Below, in pieces: positions 21,501 through 29,902 of a stretch of DNA of 64,000 bases. This stretch comes from Pseudomonadota bacterium. GTDB lineage: Bacteria > Pseudomonadota > Gammaproteobacteria > Acidithiobacillales > Acidithiobacillaceae. Location: positions 1 to 64,000 of the forward strand of contig JAKARO010000006.1 in NCBI GenBank assembly GCA_021821885.1, written 5' to 3'. The translations under genes and the position numbers were made by a program. The first letter of the stretch is position 1; every line of letters begins with the position of its first letter. The notes under the pieces were generated by a model that saw only the letters and a program-made list of their open reading frames with translations, was not told where the DNA came from and did not search any database.

Positions 21501-21753
21501 TGCGCAGAGCCGCATCATCGACTTTTCCTTCTGCGCGGTAGCGCTGGTATTCCTGCCTGGACAGGTATCCGCGTCCGTGGAACAGGCGGGTACCCTCTCC
21601 CACAGCCTTTTCAAAAGGAAGATGCTCCAGGCCAAACAGCGGGTTATGGTGGATGAAGGTCCGCATGGGCCAGAACCTCGGGATCGGTTCACTGGCCACA
21701 TAGATCATGGACCGGACCCTGAGCCGGTCCCCGAGTGTCAGCTGACTGTCCAT
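18592..21753 (-). CDS. dabA: DabA (DUF2309), carbonic-anhydrase-like subunit of DAB inorganic carbon transporter
   Basis: 1053 aa from ATG 21753: MDSQLTLGDRLRVRSMIYVASEPIPRFWPMRTFIHHNPL; Zn-site-like FFCIDVRSE and SHESQTENNPYESALDCGACSGG. Confidence 0.95.
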   Translation of the reverse strand: MDSQLTLGDRLRVRSMIYVASEPIPRFWPMRTFIHHNPLFGLEHLPFEKAVGEGTRLFHGRGYLSRQEYQRYRAEGKVDDAALRKQIGAFVARNSGRIPTGIDLENWLWTLATSWPAERLVSGAEWLTGPGLYAALHDQNREEDGVGPETVVRLEAILKRRVAADAPVYMNVDRLFGTDLGATLDELLVKSCLDFFDEGQSAWQAPNREQGFFAAWKEVARRNARFLLRGLQLRQLLQVEETPEGMVAHILRLLKVPESSWQAYITRQLTRLHGWAGFIRYRSSARHYYWSRKHPADLTDFLAVRMVLGMALLQEAVRHHGAPGNAEAVRCFVASDSWGAYLRLELHEGRILPGWAHLVEDDLARRRSRNREDLARRYISAKSRREADLQAKALQSLAGLVGEGTVQSLQVLSTGEIEALLDLLRDWEHGEGFVWLQAMESHYIAALVEKIHVPPPDPEPEKRPFAQAFFCIDVRSEPMRRQLEALGDYETFGIAGFFGIPIGYLEFGKGSESHLCPAVQTPKNLVPEIPADLDLEEEPLYGALEHILHDLKGSILSPFVAVEAIGLIFSLGLIGRTVAPLTYYQLHGHLEAKKPVTRLLLDKLSPEQADSILRAVQRAMIVRALAKELRIGRDQVTDDEVRELREIAMGHVQGPSALALRLGLGETREAGFIARLREVYRVDRQETGLQMERLGRIGFSLEEQVRYVTQALLSTGLNRNFSRFVLLVSHESQTENNPYESALDCGACSGGRGLPNARALAAMANKPEIRRRLRENGITIPDDTWFLPAVHNTTTDAVDLHDIEMLPARHLLYLERLRNGLSAATRRCAARRMPTLGAPAKLTEDPYAAAVMARRQAHDWSQVRPEWGLSRNLYGIIGRRVLTEGVDLDGRAFLQSYDYRLDPKGRMLENILSSPVVVGEWINLEHYFSTVDVEHYGSGSKVYHNVAGRFAVMTGNQSDLRTGLPTQTVLKDGRPYHEPVRLIALVEAPVPFVLRAVGNLAKVRSLLFGGWMRVIVLDPEDGYRAHVLEDGALHIHPASGRSRPQNSLEEIAS

Positions 21754-22517
21754 GTTGCCCCCCAGAAAAAAAGACCGGTGATCGCAAAGACCACCAGCAC
21801 CAGCGCACCAGCCCAGGTGCCTGCTGTCCCGAGATCTTCCACGGCAGTTCCCCGGTACACGCCAAACAGCAGGTCCTGGAGAAAGCGTCCAATAGACCAG
21901 CCCCACAGAAACAGTACGGGGAGGAGGAACAGAATCCATCCCGCAGGCAGCGTGCCCATGGTTTTCAGCAGGGCAAAAAAACCCGGGAAAACTGGCGTTG
22001 CGGTTGCCGCCAGCGCTCCCGTCGCAAGAAGGGCGGAAAGCCTGGGCAGTACCCGTGCCACTCCACCCGAAAGTCCAATGTAGGCCCCGCCCATCCGCCG
22101 TGCCAGTTCCCCGGCCCAGAGGCAGAGCAGGGCTCCGGGTATGGACCAGGCCAGCAGGGACAGCTGCACCTGCGCAACAGAGACTCCCGCGAGAACCTGC
22201 AGCCAGGCCAGTGCCAGCCCGGAAGTCGCCATAAAACGGGCCCAGATGGTGATTTCACGCACGCTGATAGCCCGGAAAGCATAGAGAATGGCCGTACACA
22301 GTGCCAGGGCTGCGACCAGACCGTGCCAGGGATTGGAAATCCCGGAGAACCAGGGGCCGGACGCCCATAGGAGGAGGACCCCCAGTTGGGGCAGAACGAG
22401 AATCGAGAGCGCCTTTGCCCACCCGCCGGGCGCGCTGGCGACCAGGCGATTGAACAGCCAGGACAGTGGAAACAGTGGCAGAAAAACACCAGACAGGAGA
22501 AACAGGACCAGGTTCAT
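21738..22517 (-). CDS. Polytopic membrane protein embedded between dabB and dabA
   Basis: 259 aa, highly hydrophobic, about 7-8 TM; start adjacent to dabB stop, 3' end overlaps dabA start. Confidence 0.8.
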   Translation of the reverse strand: MNLVLFLLSGVFLPLFPLSWLFNRLVASAPGGWAKALSILVLPQLGVLLLWASGPWFSGISNPWHGLVAALALCTAILYAFRAISVREITIWARFMATSGLALAWLQVLAGVSVAQVQLSLLAWSIPGALLCLWAGELARRMGGAYIGLSGGVARVLPRLSALLATGALAATATPVFPGFFALLKTMGTLPAGWILFLLPVLFLWGWSIGRFLQDLLFGVYRGTAVEDLGTAGTWAGALVLVVFAITGLFFWGATWTVS

Positions 22518-22518
22518 C

Positions 22519-24219
22519 TCAGCACCACCGCAGCCAGATGTTGAGCCGGCGGGACGCCGATATCAGGATCTGGGACAGTCGCGCATAGAGATCGTTGATG
22601 TACAGTTCACGCGAAAGGGAAGCGTAGAGCACCAGATAGGTACCGCGCCAGCGCGCGCCCAGTGAACCCCATAGATCCAGTGTGTCCGCAAAAAAAGTTA
22701 GCGCCCAGCCACCCACGAACAGGAGAGCCAGTACCAGCATCAGCGCCGCAAAAGGGAAGCTGCCGAGACTTGCGGCCTTATAGAGCCGTTCCCCGCGACC
22801 GCCAGGATAGAGAAAATTCCCGAAATAATGGCTGATCAGCGTGTAGCCCACCACAATCAGCACAAACGAGACCAAGATGCCACCCATCAGCCGCCACGGA
22901 TTGGTCCGGGTCATCTTGTGGGCGGCAAACAGGGCTTGGGCACCGGTCACCCAACCGAAAAACAGGAGGATAAGGACACCCTGCTCATAGAAGGCATGGG
23001 CCGCCACAAAAAAATGGGAGAGCGCCAGTACGGTGATGGGAACCAGAATGGTCAGTGCCGCTGCCACCATCCACGGCAGGCGGGAAGGCCGGCGGGGCCG
23101 GCGCTCTACGACCGACGTATAGACAGGATCTGCAGGCACACCGTCCTGGCGTCGGGCATCCCCGATGACATTTCCGGCACTCAGGAACAGGGATGCCTTG
23201 AAGAAGCCGTGCGCAATCAAGTGGAAAACCGCCAGGGGAAAGGCCCCGACACCACATTCCATAACCATGAACCCCATCTGTCCCATGGTGGAGTATCCCA
23301 GCGACCGTTTGACATCGTTCTGGATGAGCATGAGGGCAGAGCCGGTAATGGCCGTGACCAGACCGACCAGAAAGGCCAGATGCAGGACATCGCCGGCATG
23401 TTCAAATACCGGAGCAAAACGGTTGAACAGGAACCCGCCCGCATTGACGATGCCGGCATGCATCAGTGCAGACACTGGTGTTGGACCGTCCATGGTATAG
23501 GGCAGCCAGCCATGCAGCAGGAACTGTGCAGAGCGTGCGAAGGCAGCCAGTGCGACCAGAAAGCCGACCACTTCCAGAACCGGAATGCCCCAAAGCGTGT
23601 GGACAGCCGGGGCCATCTGGATGCGGGAAAAAATCACCGGAAGGGAAAGACTGTGGTAGGTTTCCCCCAGTAGAGCCGCTGCCATCCAGAGGGGCAGATC
23701 GCCAAAACGGTAGGTGATCTGGGTCCAGAAAGCATAGCGGCCGGCGGCCGGCCGGTCCGTATCGTGGCCCAGAAGAAAATAGAGGAGCACCCCCACGAGA
23801 AACCAAGCAGCGAGAAGGGTGAGCAGGTCCGCAGCCGAAACCATGAACAGGATGGTGGCCGTCATCAGGTCCAGCAGTGCGAAAAAGCGCGGATAGCCGG
23901 GCTCCTCTACCATGTAGCGCACCGAGTAGATGTGCACAAGCAGGCTGATGCCGGACACAAACGCCCACATGATGAGACTGAGCGGATCTATCCACAGGCT
24001 TCCCCAGTCCACGCCGATGGTTACGTCCTGGGGCGTCCCGGAGACCAGATAGCCGCCCAGTTCAGCCAGTGCAAGCACAAAAACAAGGAAGGTAACGCCC
24101 ACACTGGTTCTGGCCGATGCAGAACGGCGGTGGCGCGCAAACAGGAAGATCACCACCGCTGACAGCACCGGCAGAAATGGAATGGCTACCGCCAGAACAT
24201 CCATGGGATTTCCACTCAT
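22519..24219 (-). CDS. dabB: DabB, NuoL/Mrp-like proton-conducting subunit of DAB transporter
   Basis: 566 aa; LLHGWLPYTMDGPTPVSALMHAGIVNAGGFLFNRFAPVF; DVKRSLGYSTMGQMGFMVMECGVGAFPLAVFHLIAHGFFKASLFLSAGNV. Confidence 0.95.
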   Translation of the reverse strand: MSGNPMDVLAVAIPFLPVLSAVVIFLFARHRRSASARTSVGVTFLVFVLALAELGGYLVSGTPQDVTIGVDWGSLWIDPLSLIMWAFVSGISLLVHIYSVRYMVEEPGYPRFFALLDLMTATILFMVSAADLLTLLAAWFLVGVLLYFLLGHDTDRPAAGRYAFWTQITYRFGDLPLWMAAALLGETYHSLSLPVIFSRIQMAPAVHTLWGIPVLEVVGFLVALAAFARSAQFLLHGWLPYTMDGPTPVSALMHAGIVNAGGFLFNRFAPVFEHAGDVLHLAFLVGLVTAITGSALMLIQNDVKRSLGYSTMGQMGFMVMECGVGAFPLAVFHLIAHGFFKASLFLSAGNVIGDARRQDGVPADPVYTSVVERRPRRPSRLPWMVAAALTILVPITVLALSHFFVAAHAFYEQGVLILLFFGWVTGAQALFAAHKMTRTNPWRLMGGILVSFVLIVVGYTLISHYFGNFLYPGGRGERLYKAASLGSFPFAALMLVLALLFVGGWALTFFADTLDLWGSLGARWRGTYLVLYASLSRELYINDLYARLSQILISASRRLNIWLRWC

Positions 24220-24233
24220 GAAAACGCCCCTTC

Positions 24234-26603
24234 CTAACTTCTGGTCATGGAAATATATAGCTGCGGAAGCTTCTCCGGCAGGCGGTCGACATGATCCAGA
24301 ACCAGATAGTTACGTGCCCCGAAAATCCGCGACACATATTCATCGGCATAGGGATCCAGGGAAAGGCAGAAAGTACGGATCCCCCTGCGTGCCAGTTCCT
24401 CCACCGCTTTTTTGGTGTCATGGCGGAGATACTGGGGATCCCGCACGTCGTTATCCGCTGGCTCGCCATCCGTCAACAGCAGTACCAGCTTTTTCTGGCT
24501 CCGGCGCTGGTCCATGAGATGGCCGGCATGCCGCAGCGCTGCCCCCATGCGCGTGGAAAGCTGCCCTTTCATGCCCGCCAGACGCCCCTTGACCTTGTCA
24601 TCGTAGGGAGCCTCAAAGTCCTTGAAGCGGTAAAATTCGACGTCGTGGCGACCATTGGAGTCAAAACCGCAGAGCGTGAACGGATCCCCGATTTTATCCA
24701 GGGCCCCAGCCAGCAGGGCAGCCGACTCCTTGGCCAGCTGCAGTACTGTCACGTCCCCTTCCGTACGCGAACGCAGCCGGTCGTTGGTCGATTCAGAAAG
24801 ATCCACCAGCAGCATCACCGAAAGGTCCCGGACGTGCAGGCGGGTACGGATACCAATGCGGGGATCCGGCTGCCGGTCCATACGGATATCGGTCATGGCC
24901 AGTATGGCAGCATTAATGTCGATTTCATCGCCGTCCTCTACTTTCCGGGTCCGGACAACGCCCTGGGGCTGAACCGCCTCAATGAGCCGGCGCAGACGCT
25001 GGACCATGGGCTTCCGCTGTTCGAGAAGTGCCGCGATTTCACCAGGATCTCCCATGCGGGGACGTTTCTCGTAAACTGTCACCCACAGCGGCCGCTCCAG
25101 CTGGGTCTGGTAGTCCCATTCCGGATACTGCTGCGGCTGGGACACCGGCTCTTTACCCTCCTTCTCATTAAAGGTCAGGCCATCGTCATCGTAGAGCTCA
25201 GTCGGAAGCACCCAGATTTCCTGGGCATCATCCCCCGCATTCTCCACATCAACCGCATTGACCATTTCCATGAGACTAACGTATTTTCGGACCTGTGGCT
25301 GACCGCCCGCCAGCAGGTCCCCTGCCAGTCCGTCCGGAGGTGCGGTCCAGAGGTAACGGTTATCATCCCGGTAGAGGCTTCCCGAAATTTCTCGGACCGC
25401 CGATTCGACGAATCCGGAAGAGGCGGTGAGCTGCGCCAGCTTCTCCGCTCCGGCCAGAACTGCGGCGTAGGGATCATCCTCACCAGATTCTGGTCCGACC
25501 GGAACCGTTGCAAACACTGCGCGCGCAGCTCCGACCAACGGGTGCTGGTCCATATAGCCATCATCCAGCAGGGCCAAGGAGACCCGGTCCAGCAGATGGG
25601 CCATAGCAGGAAGAGGCTCCTGTTCCACGCAGGCCGGCAGCTGTCCAAGCTTCTGCCAGAGAGGGAAAAGACCAGGAAATTTCTGCAGGGCCAGGCGCTC
25701 AACGCGCGCATCCTCAAGAATCCCAATCCACAGTTTCTGCGGGGGGGTTGCAAGATCCATGCGGACATCGTAACGGGAATAGACTATGTGTGCCGCCGCA
25801 TGCGCGGCGGCAGCGCGGTAGAGTTCCAATGCGGCCATCTTCTCTCCGCGCGCATTTTCGGCGTCGTCATAGGCATCGGGCAGATGGATGAAATAGTGCT
25901 CAATGTAGGGCCGGTACCCCTCACGGGTTTCATAGTCGCCCGACGTCGGGCGCAAAAAAAAGTCCCTTCCCCACAGGGCGCGCAAATACATGTTCAGCCG
26001 CCGCTGCACATCAATGAAGAGCACACCACGCCGTTCTTTCTGCAGAACCGCCAGGGACTGCGGGGTCACCAGGCCAAAGAATTCGGCCTGGGCGGAAAAA
26101 TCGGTGCGGTAGGCAGACACCCCCCACATGGACCACCGGCGCAGTCCACCCAGGGTCATCTGCTCCAGCAGGATCTCGATTTTGCCCAGCATGGGGCGGA
26201 CCCCTCTGGGTGCCTGGGCCAGAAGCTGGTCAAGCAGGAGTAGATAACCACGGAAGAGTTCCATCTCTCCGAGACGCCGGGCAACGATGGGGGCAGTAGA
26301 AAAAAACAGTGCGAGCACTTCGGCACTCGTCTTGGAGAACATGCGAATGGCGGTCGACAGCATCTCGAAAACCGCCTGTTCTCCGATCTCCCGAGCCACA
26401 TGTGGTGCCGACTCAATAAATGCGACGACCAGATCCGTCCCCCGGCCAAGGGCCTTCAGGCTGCTGGCTCCCTGAAGATAGGCTTCCAGACCCCGGGGGG
26501 TGAAAACCCGGGCCGCCTCGTGCCAGTTGGCCTCCAGCACTGGTAGGGCATGCTCGCCAAGGTCTTCCAGAATGTTTGGATAGTCGGTCAGCTGGATAGC
26601 CAT
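24234..26603 (-). CDS. cbbO: CbbO, von Willebrand factor A domain protein
   Basis: 789 aa; MIDAS-like LLVDLSESTND; LLLTDGEPADNDVRDPQYLRHDTKKAVEELARRGIRTFCLSLDP; carboxysome operon context. Confidence 0.93.
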   Translation of the reverse strand: MAIQLTDYPNILEDLGEHALPVLEANWHEAARVFTPRGLEAYLQGASSLKALGRGTDLVVAFIESAPHVAREIGEQAVFEMLSTAIRMFSKTSAEVLALFFSTAPIVARRLGEMELFRGYLLLLDQLLAQAPRGVRPMLGKIEILLEQMTLGGLRRWSMWGVSAYRTDFSAQAEFFGLVTPQSLAVLQKERRGVLFIDVQRRLNMYLRALWGRDFFLRPTSGDYETREGYRPYIEHYFIHLPDAYDDAENARGEKMAALELYRAAAAHAAAHIVYSRYDVRMDLATPPQKLWIGILEDARVERLALQKFPGLFPLWQKLGQLPACVEQEPLPAMAHLLDRVSLALLDDGYMDQHPLVGAARAVFATVPVGPESGEDDPYAAVLAGAEKLAQLTASSGFVESAVREISGSLYRDDNRYLWTAPPDGLAGDLLAGGQPQVRKYVSLMEMVNAVDVENAGDDAQEIWVLPTELYDDDGLTFNEKEGKEPVSQPQQYPEWDYQTQLERPLWVTVYEKRPRMGDPGEIAALLEQRKPMVQRLRRLIEAVQPQGVVRTRKVEDGDEIDINAAILAMTDIRMDRQPDPRIGIRTRLHVRDLSVMLLVDLSESTNDRLRSRTEGDVTVLQLAKESAALLAGALDKIGDPFTLCGFDSNGRHDVEFYRFKDFEAPYDDKVKGRLAGMKGQLSTRMGAALRHAGHLMDQRRSQKKLVLLLTDGEPADNDVRDPQYLRHDTKKAVEELARRGIRTFCLSLDPYADEYVSRIFGARNYLVLDHVDRLPEKLPQLYISMTRS

Positions 26604-26690
26604 GTCACACGTTTTTCCTGTTCACGCAGACAGCATCAACCCGGAGAGCCAGCAGGCTCCCTGCAGGGAGGACGGCAGAGACGGAAAACT

Positions 26691-26912
26691 TCAGTCGGGC
26701 CAAATACGGGAAGGGTTGATTTCCCGCCCACCACCCGCATTAAGATCCGCCAGTGCAGCGGGTTCACGACGGCTGGAGACCGTCGCTGCAGACCGGGGCT
26801 TGTTTTCCGAACGCGCAGCAGCCTGGGCCTCTGGGGCCGTTTTGGCTGAACCGGCAGCGCGACGTCTTGGAGTCTGGATGCTTGCGCTTAATTTGTCTTC
26901 CAGGTTGCTCAT
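26691..26912 (-). CDS. McdB-like carboxysome positioning adaptor (small, disordered)
   Basis: 73 aa, low complexity, directly after ParA/McdA with 4-nt overlap, C-terminal INPSRIWPD with near-terminal Trp. Confidence 0.7.
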   Translation of the reverse strand: MSNLEDKLSASIQTPRRRAAGSAKTAPEAQAAARSENKPRSAATVSSRREPAALADLNAGGGREINPSRIWPD

Positions 26913-27529
26913 TTCAGGACCTCCTCGATTAGCCGTTCGATTTCGTCTACGGCAGCGGTGCCACGCCGGCCCGTCTGGTAGACACTCCGTCCTTCCACCG
27001 CAGCACTCCGGTAGATGGCCCTTCTGCCAAGGTAGACCGACATCAATGGCAGGCCAATGGCCGCCGCCGCAGTCCGGGAGGCACGGGACAGGGCACTCTG
27101 TCCCTCAATCTGGTTGAGCAGAAAATACGCCCGAAGACCGGGGCGAGTTTCCCGCAGCCGCTCCAATGCTTCGACACTCCGCTGGCTCGCCCAGAGATCG
27201 AGGGCAGATGGCAGAACCGGCAGCAGCACGATATCTGCGCAGGCCAGAACGGAGCGGGTATGCGGATCTTCCAGCGCGGGGGAACAGTCGGTGACCCAGT
27301 AGGCATAATCTGCCTGTGCGTCCGGACCCTTCTCGGCGGGCCACTCGCCGACAGCGATCTCAAAACCTTCTGCTTCTGTCGCCCAGTCGGCCCAATGCTG
27401 CAGGCTCCCCTGCGGGTCGGCATCAAGCAGAAGGGTAGGAGCGCGCCGGGAAAGCCCCATGGCCAAATTCCATGCAATGGTAGTCTTCCCACAGCCCCCC
27501 TTGGCGTTAAACAGCGCGATATGGCGCAT
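26909..27529 (-). CDS. mcdA: ParA-family ATPase, carboxysome positioning (McdA)
   Basis: 206 aa; MRHIALFNAKGGCGKTTIAWNLAMGL deviant Walker A, LLLDADPQGSLQHWADW. Confidence 0.9.
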   Translation of the reverse strand: MRHIALFNAKGGCGKTTIAWNLAMGLSRRAPTLLLDADPQGSLQHWADWATEAEGFEIAVGEWPAEKGPDAQADYAYWVTDCSPALEDPHTRSVLACADIVLLPVLPSALDLWASQRSVEALERLRETRPGLRAYFLLNQIEGQSALSRASRTAAAAIGLPLMSVYLGRRAIYRSAAVEGRSVYQTGRRGTAAVDEIERLIEEVLK

Positions 27530-27852
27530 CACGATGGAGCCTTTTCCGTAACCTGCTGGGCACACCGGTCCGCCGCAAGGGCATATTCTTGCAGACGAGC
27601 CTCCTTTTCCCCGGATTCAAACTGGATGGCCACCACCACGTGCGTCCGCGCAAAGTTGAGATTCGGGTAATAGCCGGTCTTTTCTGACAAGTCGGCCAGA
27701 AGATCCAGAAAACTCCTGGTTTCGGCGTAGTCGGAAAAATCGTACCGCCGGTTCCAGCTCAGGGGTTTTCTGCGCTCCTCCCAGCCGTCGGGACAGGCCA
27801 TTCCGCCCCCCGTATCAGACATTTCCGTGTCCTCCGGTTTCCAGTCGGACAA
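27529..27852 (-). CDS. Pterin-4a-carbinolamine dehydratase-like Rubisco assembly factor (acRAF)
   Basis: 107 aa; LSWNRRYDFSDYAETRSFLDLLADLSEKTGYYPNLNFARTHVVVAIQF; cso operon position. Confidence 0.85.
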   Translation of the reverse strand: MSDWKPEDTEMSDTGGGMACPDGWEERRKPLSWNRRYDFSDYAETRSFLDLLADLSEKTGYYPNLNFARTHVVVAIQFESGEKEARLQEYALAADRCAQQVTEKAPS

Positions 27853-28291
27853 TTACGCTGTCCAGATGCTGCAGATGGTCCTGCTCGTCCTGTAGCAGCC
27901 GGCCAAACAGATAGGCAATCTTTTCTTCCCGGAGCCGTCGGGCAAAAGCCAAGGCCTCCGCGTAAAGATCCACTGCTGCCGCTTCAATATCCCGGTCCTG
28001 TTCCAGCATTTCCAGGATGTCCCGTCCAGGACGTGGTGGACGCATCTGCCCCGCTCCAGGAGCAATCCCCAAGAGCAGAAGGTGCTGGGCCAGCATCCCT
28101 GCGTGTTCCAGTTCCTCCCGCGCCTCATTCCGGAAGGAACTGGCCCATTCCGCCATTCCCCACAGTGTACAGAGACTGGACTGGGTCAGATACTGCTGCA
28201 CGGCGGTATACTCGTGGGTAAGCGCCTGCAGGAGAAAACCCGTGATGCGAGGGTGATTCCGCATCCGTGGGGTCCCGTCAGCTGAGGGCAC
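27815..28291 (-). CDS. Carboxysome-operon bacterioferritin-like protein
   Basis: 158 aa; LTHEYTAVQQYLTQSSLCTLWG...EAREELEHAGMLAQHLLLLG, ferritin-like ExxH pattern; canonical cso operon position. Confidence 0.88.
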   Translation of the reverse strand: MPSADGTPRMRNHPRITGFLLQALTHEYTAVQQYLTQSSLCTLWGMAEWASSFRNEAREELEHAGMLAQHLLLLGIAPGAGQMRPPRPGRDILEMLEQDRDIEAAAVDLYAEALAFARRLREEKIAYLFGRLLQDEQDHLQHLDSVIVRLETGGHGNV

Positions 28292-28616
28292 CGGTCACGT
28301 CCCCGTCCCGTCCACTGCCATCAGCAGTAGGGGCCGCGGGCAGAATGTTCTCCACCTCGGAATGTACACGGGCAATAATGTGTGCCGCCACCAGGCCGTC
28401 ACCCACCCGCTCGCAGGCGTCCGCTCCAGCGCGCACCGCCGCATTCACCGCACCCGTCTCGCCACGGACCAGAACGGTCACATAGCCACCGCCCACAAAC
28501 TGGCGGCCAATCAGGCGCACTTCCGCCGCCTTGGTCATGGCATCCGCCGCCTCAATGGCCGGCACCAGACCACGGGTTTCGATCATACCCAACGCAATAC
28601 CACTATGCGCTGCCAT
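28278..28616 (-). CDS. csoS1B: Carboxysome shell hexamer protein CsoS1 (CsoS1B-like, C-terminal extension)
   Basis: 112 aa BMC domain; GIALGMIETRGLVPAIEAADAMTKAAEVRLIGRQFVGGGYVTVLVRGETGAV; extra C-terminal tail. Confidence 0.95.
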   Translation of the reverse strand: MAAHSGIALGMIETRGLVPAIEAADAMTKAAEVRLIGRQFVGGGYVTVLVRGETGAVNAAVRAGADACERVGDGLVAAHIIARVHSEVENILPAAPTADGSGRDGDVTGALS

Positions 28617-28707
28617 TGCGATCTCCTCCTAAATTTCCTGTTACGTTTGGGGGGCGCAGGAATCACGCCCGTTCACCCCCGGAAGCCGCCCGCCCCCAGC
28701 GGCCTTC

Positions 28708-29004
28708 TCAGGCGCTGGGGGCCTTGGGCAGAATGTTCTCCACCTCGGAATGTACACGGGCAATAATGTGTGCCGCCACCAGGCCGTCACCCACCCGCTC
28801 GCAGGCGTCCGCTCCAGCGCGCACCGCCGCATTCACCGCACCCGTCTCGCCACGGACCAGAACGGTCACATAGCCACCGCCCACAAACTGGCGGCCAATC
28901 AGGCGCACTTCCGCCGCCTTGGTCATGGCATCCGCCGCCTCAATGGCCGGCACCAGACCACGCGTTTCAATCATTCCCAGCGCAATACCCGTTACATCTG
29001 CCAT
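28708..29004 (-). CDS. csoS1A: Carboxysome shell hexamer protein CsoS1
   Basis: 98 aa BMC; identical protein to 29068..29364. Confidence 0.96.
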   Translation of the reverse strand: MADVTGIALGMIETRGLVPAIEAADAMTKAAEVRLIGRQFVGGGYVTVLVRGETGAVNAAVRAGADACERVGDGLVAAHIIARVHSEVENILPKAPSA

Positions 29005-29067
29005 TTCTCAGTCTCCTTAAAGCACGTCCAACAAACCGCATCCGGATGCCCGGTCCCAGCGGCCTTC

Positions 29068-29364
29068 TCAGGCGCTGGGGGCCTTGGGCAGAATGTTCTC
29101 CACCTCGGAATGTACACGGGCAATAATGTGTGCCGCCACCAGGCCGTCACCCACCCGCTCGCAGGCGTCCGCTCCAGCGCGCACCGCCGCATTCACCGCA
29201 CCCGTCTCGCCACGGACCAGAACGGTCACATAGCCACCGCCCACAAACTGGCGGCCAATCAGGCGCACTTCCGCCGCCTTGGTCATGGCATCCGCCGCCT
29301 CAATGGCCGGCACCAGACCACGCGTTTCAATCATTCCCAGCGCAATACCCGTTACATCTGCCAT
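29068..29364 (-). CDS. csoS1C: Carboxysome shell hexamer protein CsoS1
   Basis: 98 aa BMC; identical protein to 28708..29004. Confidence 0.96.
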   Translation of the reverse strand: MADVTGIALGMIETRGLVPAIEAADAMTKAAEVRLIGRQFVGGGYVTVLVRGETGAVNAAVRAGADACERVGDGLVAAHIIARVHSEVENILPKAPSA

Positions 29365-29403
29365 TTCCGTCCCTCCTTGCCAGATAATCCGAAAAACCCA
29401 ATA

Positions 29404-29673
29404 TCAGGGTTCCCAAAAGTCAACAATCCCGCCAATAGTGAGATCCGTCAGGATCTCGAAATCACCTGCAGCGTAACGCGCCGCTGAACCGCTTACCGTA
29501 AAAACCCACTTTCCGGGTGGCACGCCCACTGGATCCGTTGCCACATTCAGCTTTCCTGTGCTATCCGCAAGAACCCGCAGCGAACTCTGCTTGAGCCCGG
29601 AAATCCGGCGTGTCACGACCATTTCGGACACCACCTGCATAATTTCCATGTCAGACCGGATTCCAGCTGTCAA
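29404..29673 (-). CDS. csoS4B: Carboxysome pentameric vertex protein CsoS4B
   Basis: 89 aa; EutN/CcmL family; MEIMQVVSEMVVTRRISGLKQSSLRVLADSTGKLNVATDPVGVPPGKWVFTVSGSAAR. Confidence 0.93.
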   Translation of the reverse strand: MTAGIRSDMEIMQVVSEMVVTRRISGLKQSSLRVLADSTGKLNVATDPVGVPPGKWVFTVSGSAARYAAGDFEILTDLTIGGIVDFWEP

Positions 29674-29902
29674 TGATCCCGATGATCGTCAGATCGGATG
29701 GGTAATCCTTACTCCCTGCCGCCTCACGCGCCGCAGAAGAACCGACGCAGAGTACCCAATCCCCCGGGATGCAGCCAACGGCATCCACAGCCACGGATCT
29801 CACCCCACCTTCCTTTTCCTGGACAACCAGCAGTGGCCTGTGCCCCATCTCGGCGATACGGTTGGTAGAGACCAGTGTTTTTTCCACACGCATGATCTTC
29901 AT
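29651..29902 (-). CDS. csoS4A: Carboxysome pentameric vertex protein CsoS4A
   Basis: 83 aa; MKIMRVEKTLVSTNRIAEMGHRPLLVVQEKEGGVRSVAVDAVGCIPGDWVLCVGSSAAREAAGSK. Confidence 0.95.
   Translation of the reverse strand: MKIMRVEKTLVSTNRIAEMGHRPLLVVQEKEGGVRSVAVDAVGCIPGDWVLCVGSSAAREAAGSKDYPSDLTIIGIIDSWNPV

Larger units (their letters stand above)
28695..29367 (-). repeat. Perfect 313-bp direct repeat (28695-29007 = 29055-29367) containing two csoS1 genes
   Basis: Line-by-line comparison at 360-nt offset shows no difference. Confidence 0.93.

Noticed and set aside
24291-26243. 650-aa plus-strand ORF antisense to cbbO
   Set aside because: Shadow ORF of a high-GC coding gene; the opposite strand has clear vWA motifs and operon context, and the antisense translation has no recognisable motif.
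28278-29364. CRISPR-like or satellite array at the csoS1 repeats
   Set aside because: The direct repeats are full-length BMC genes, not short repeats with spacers.
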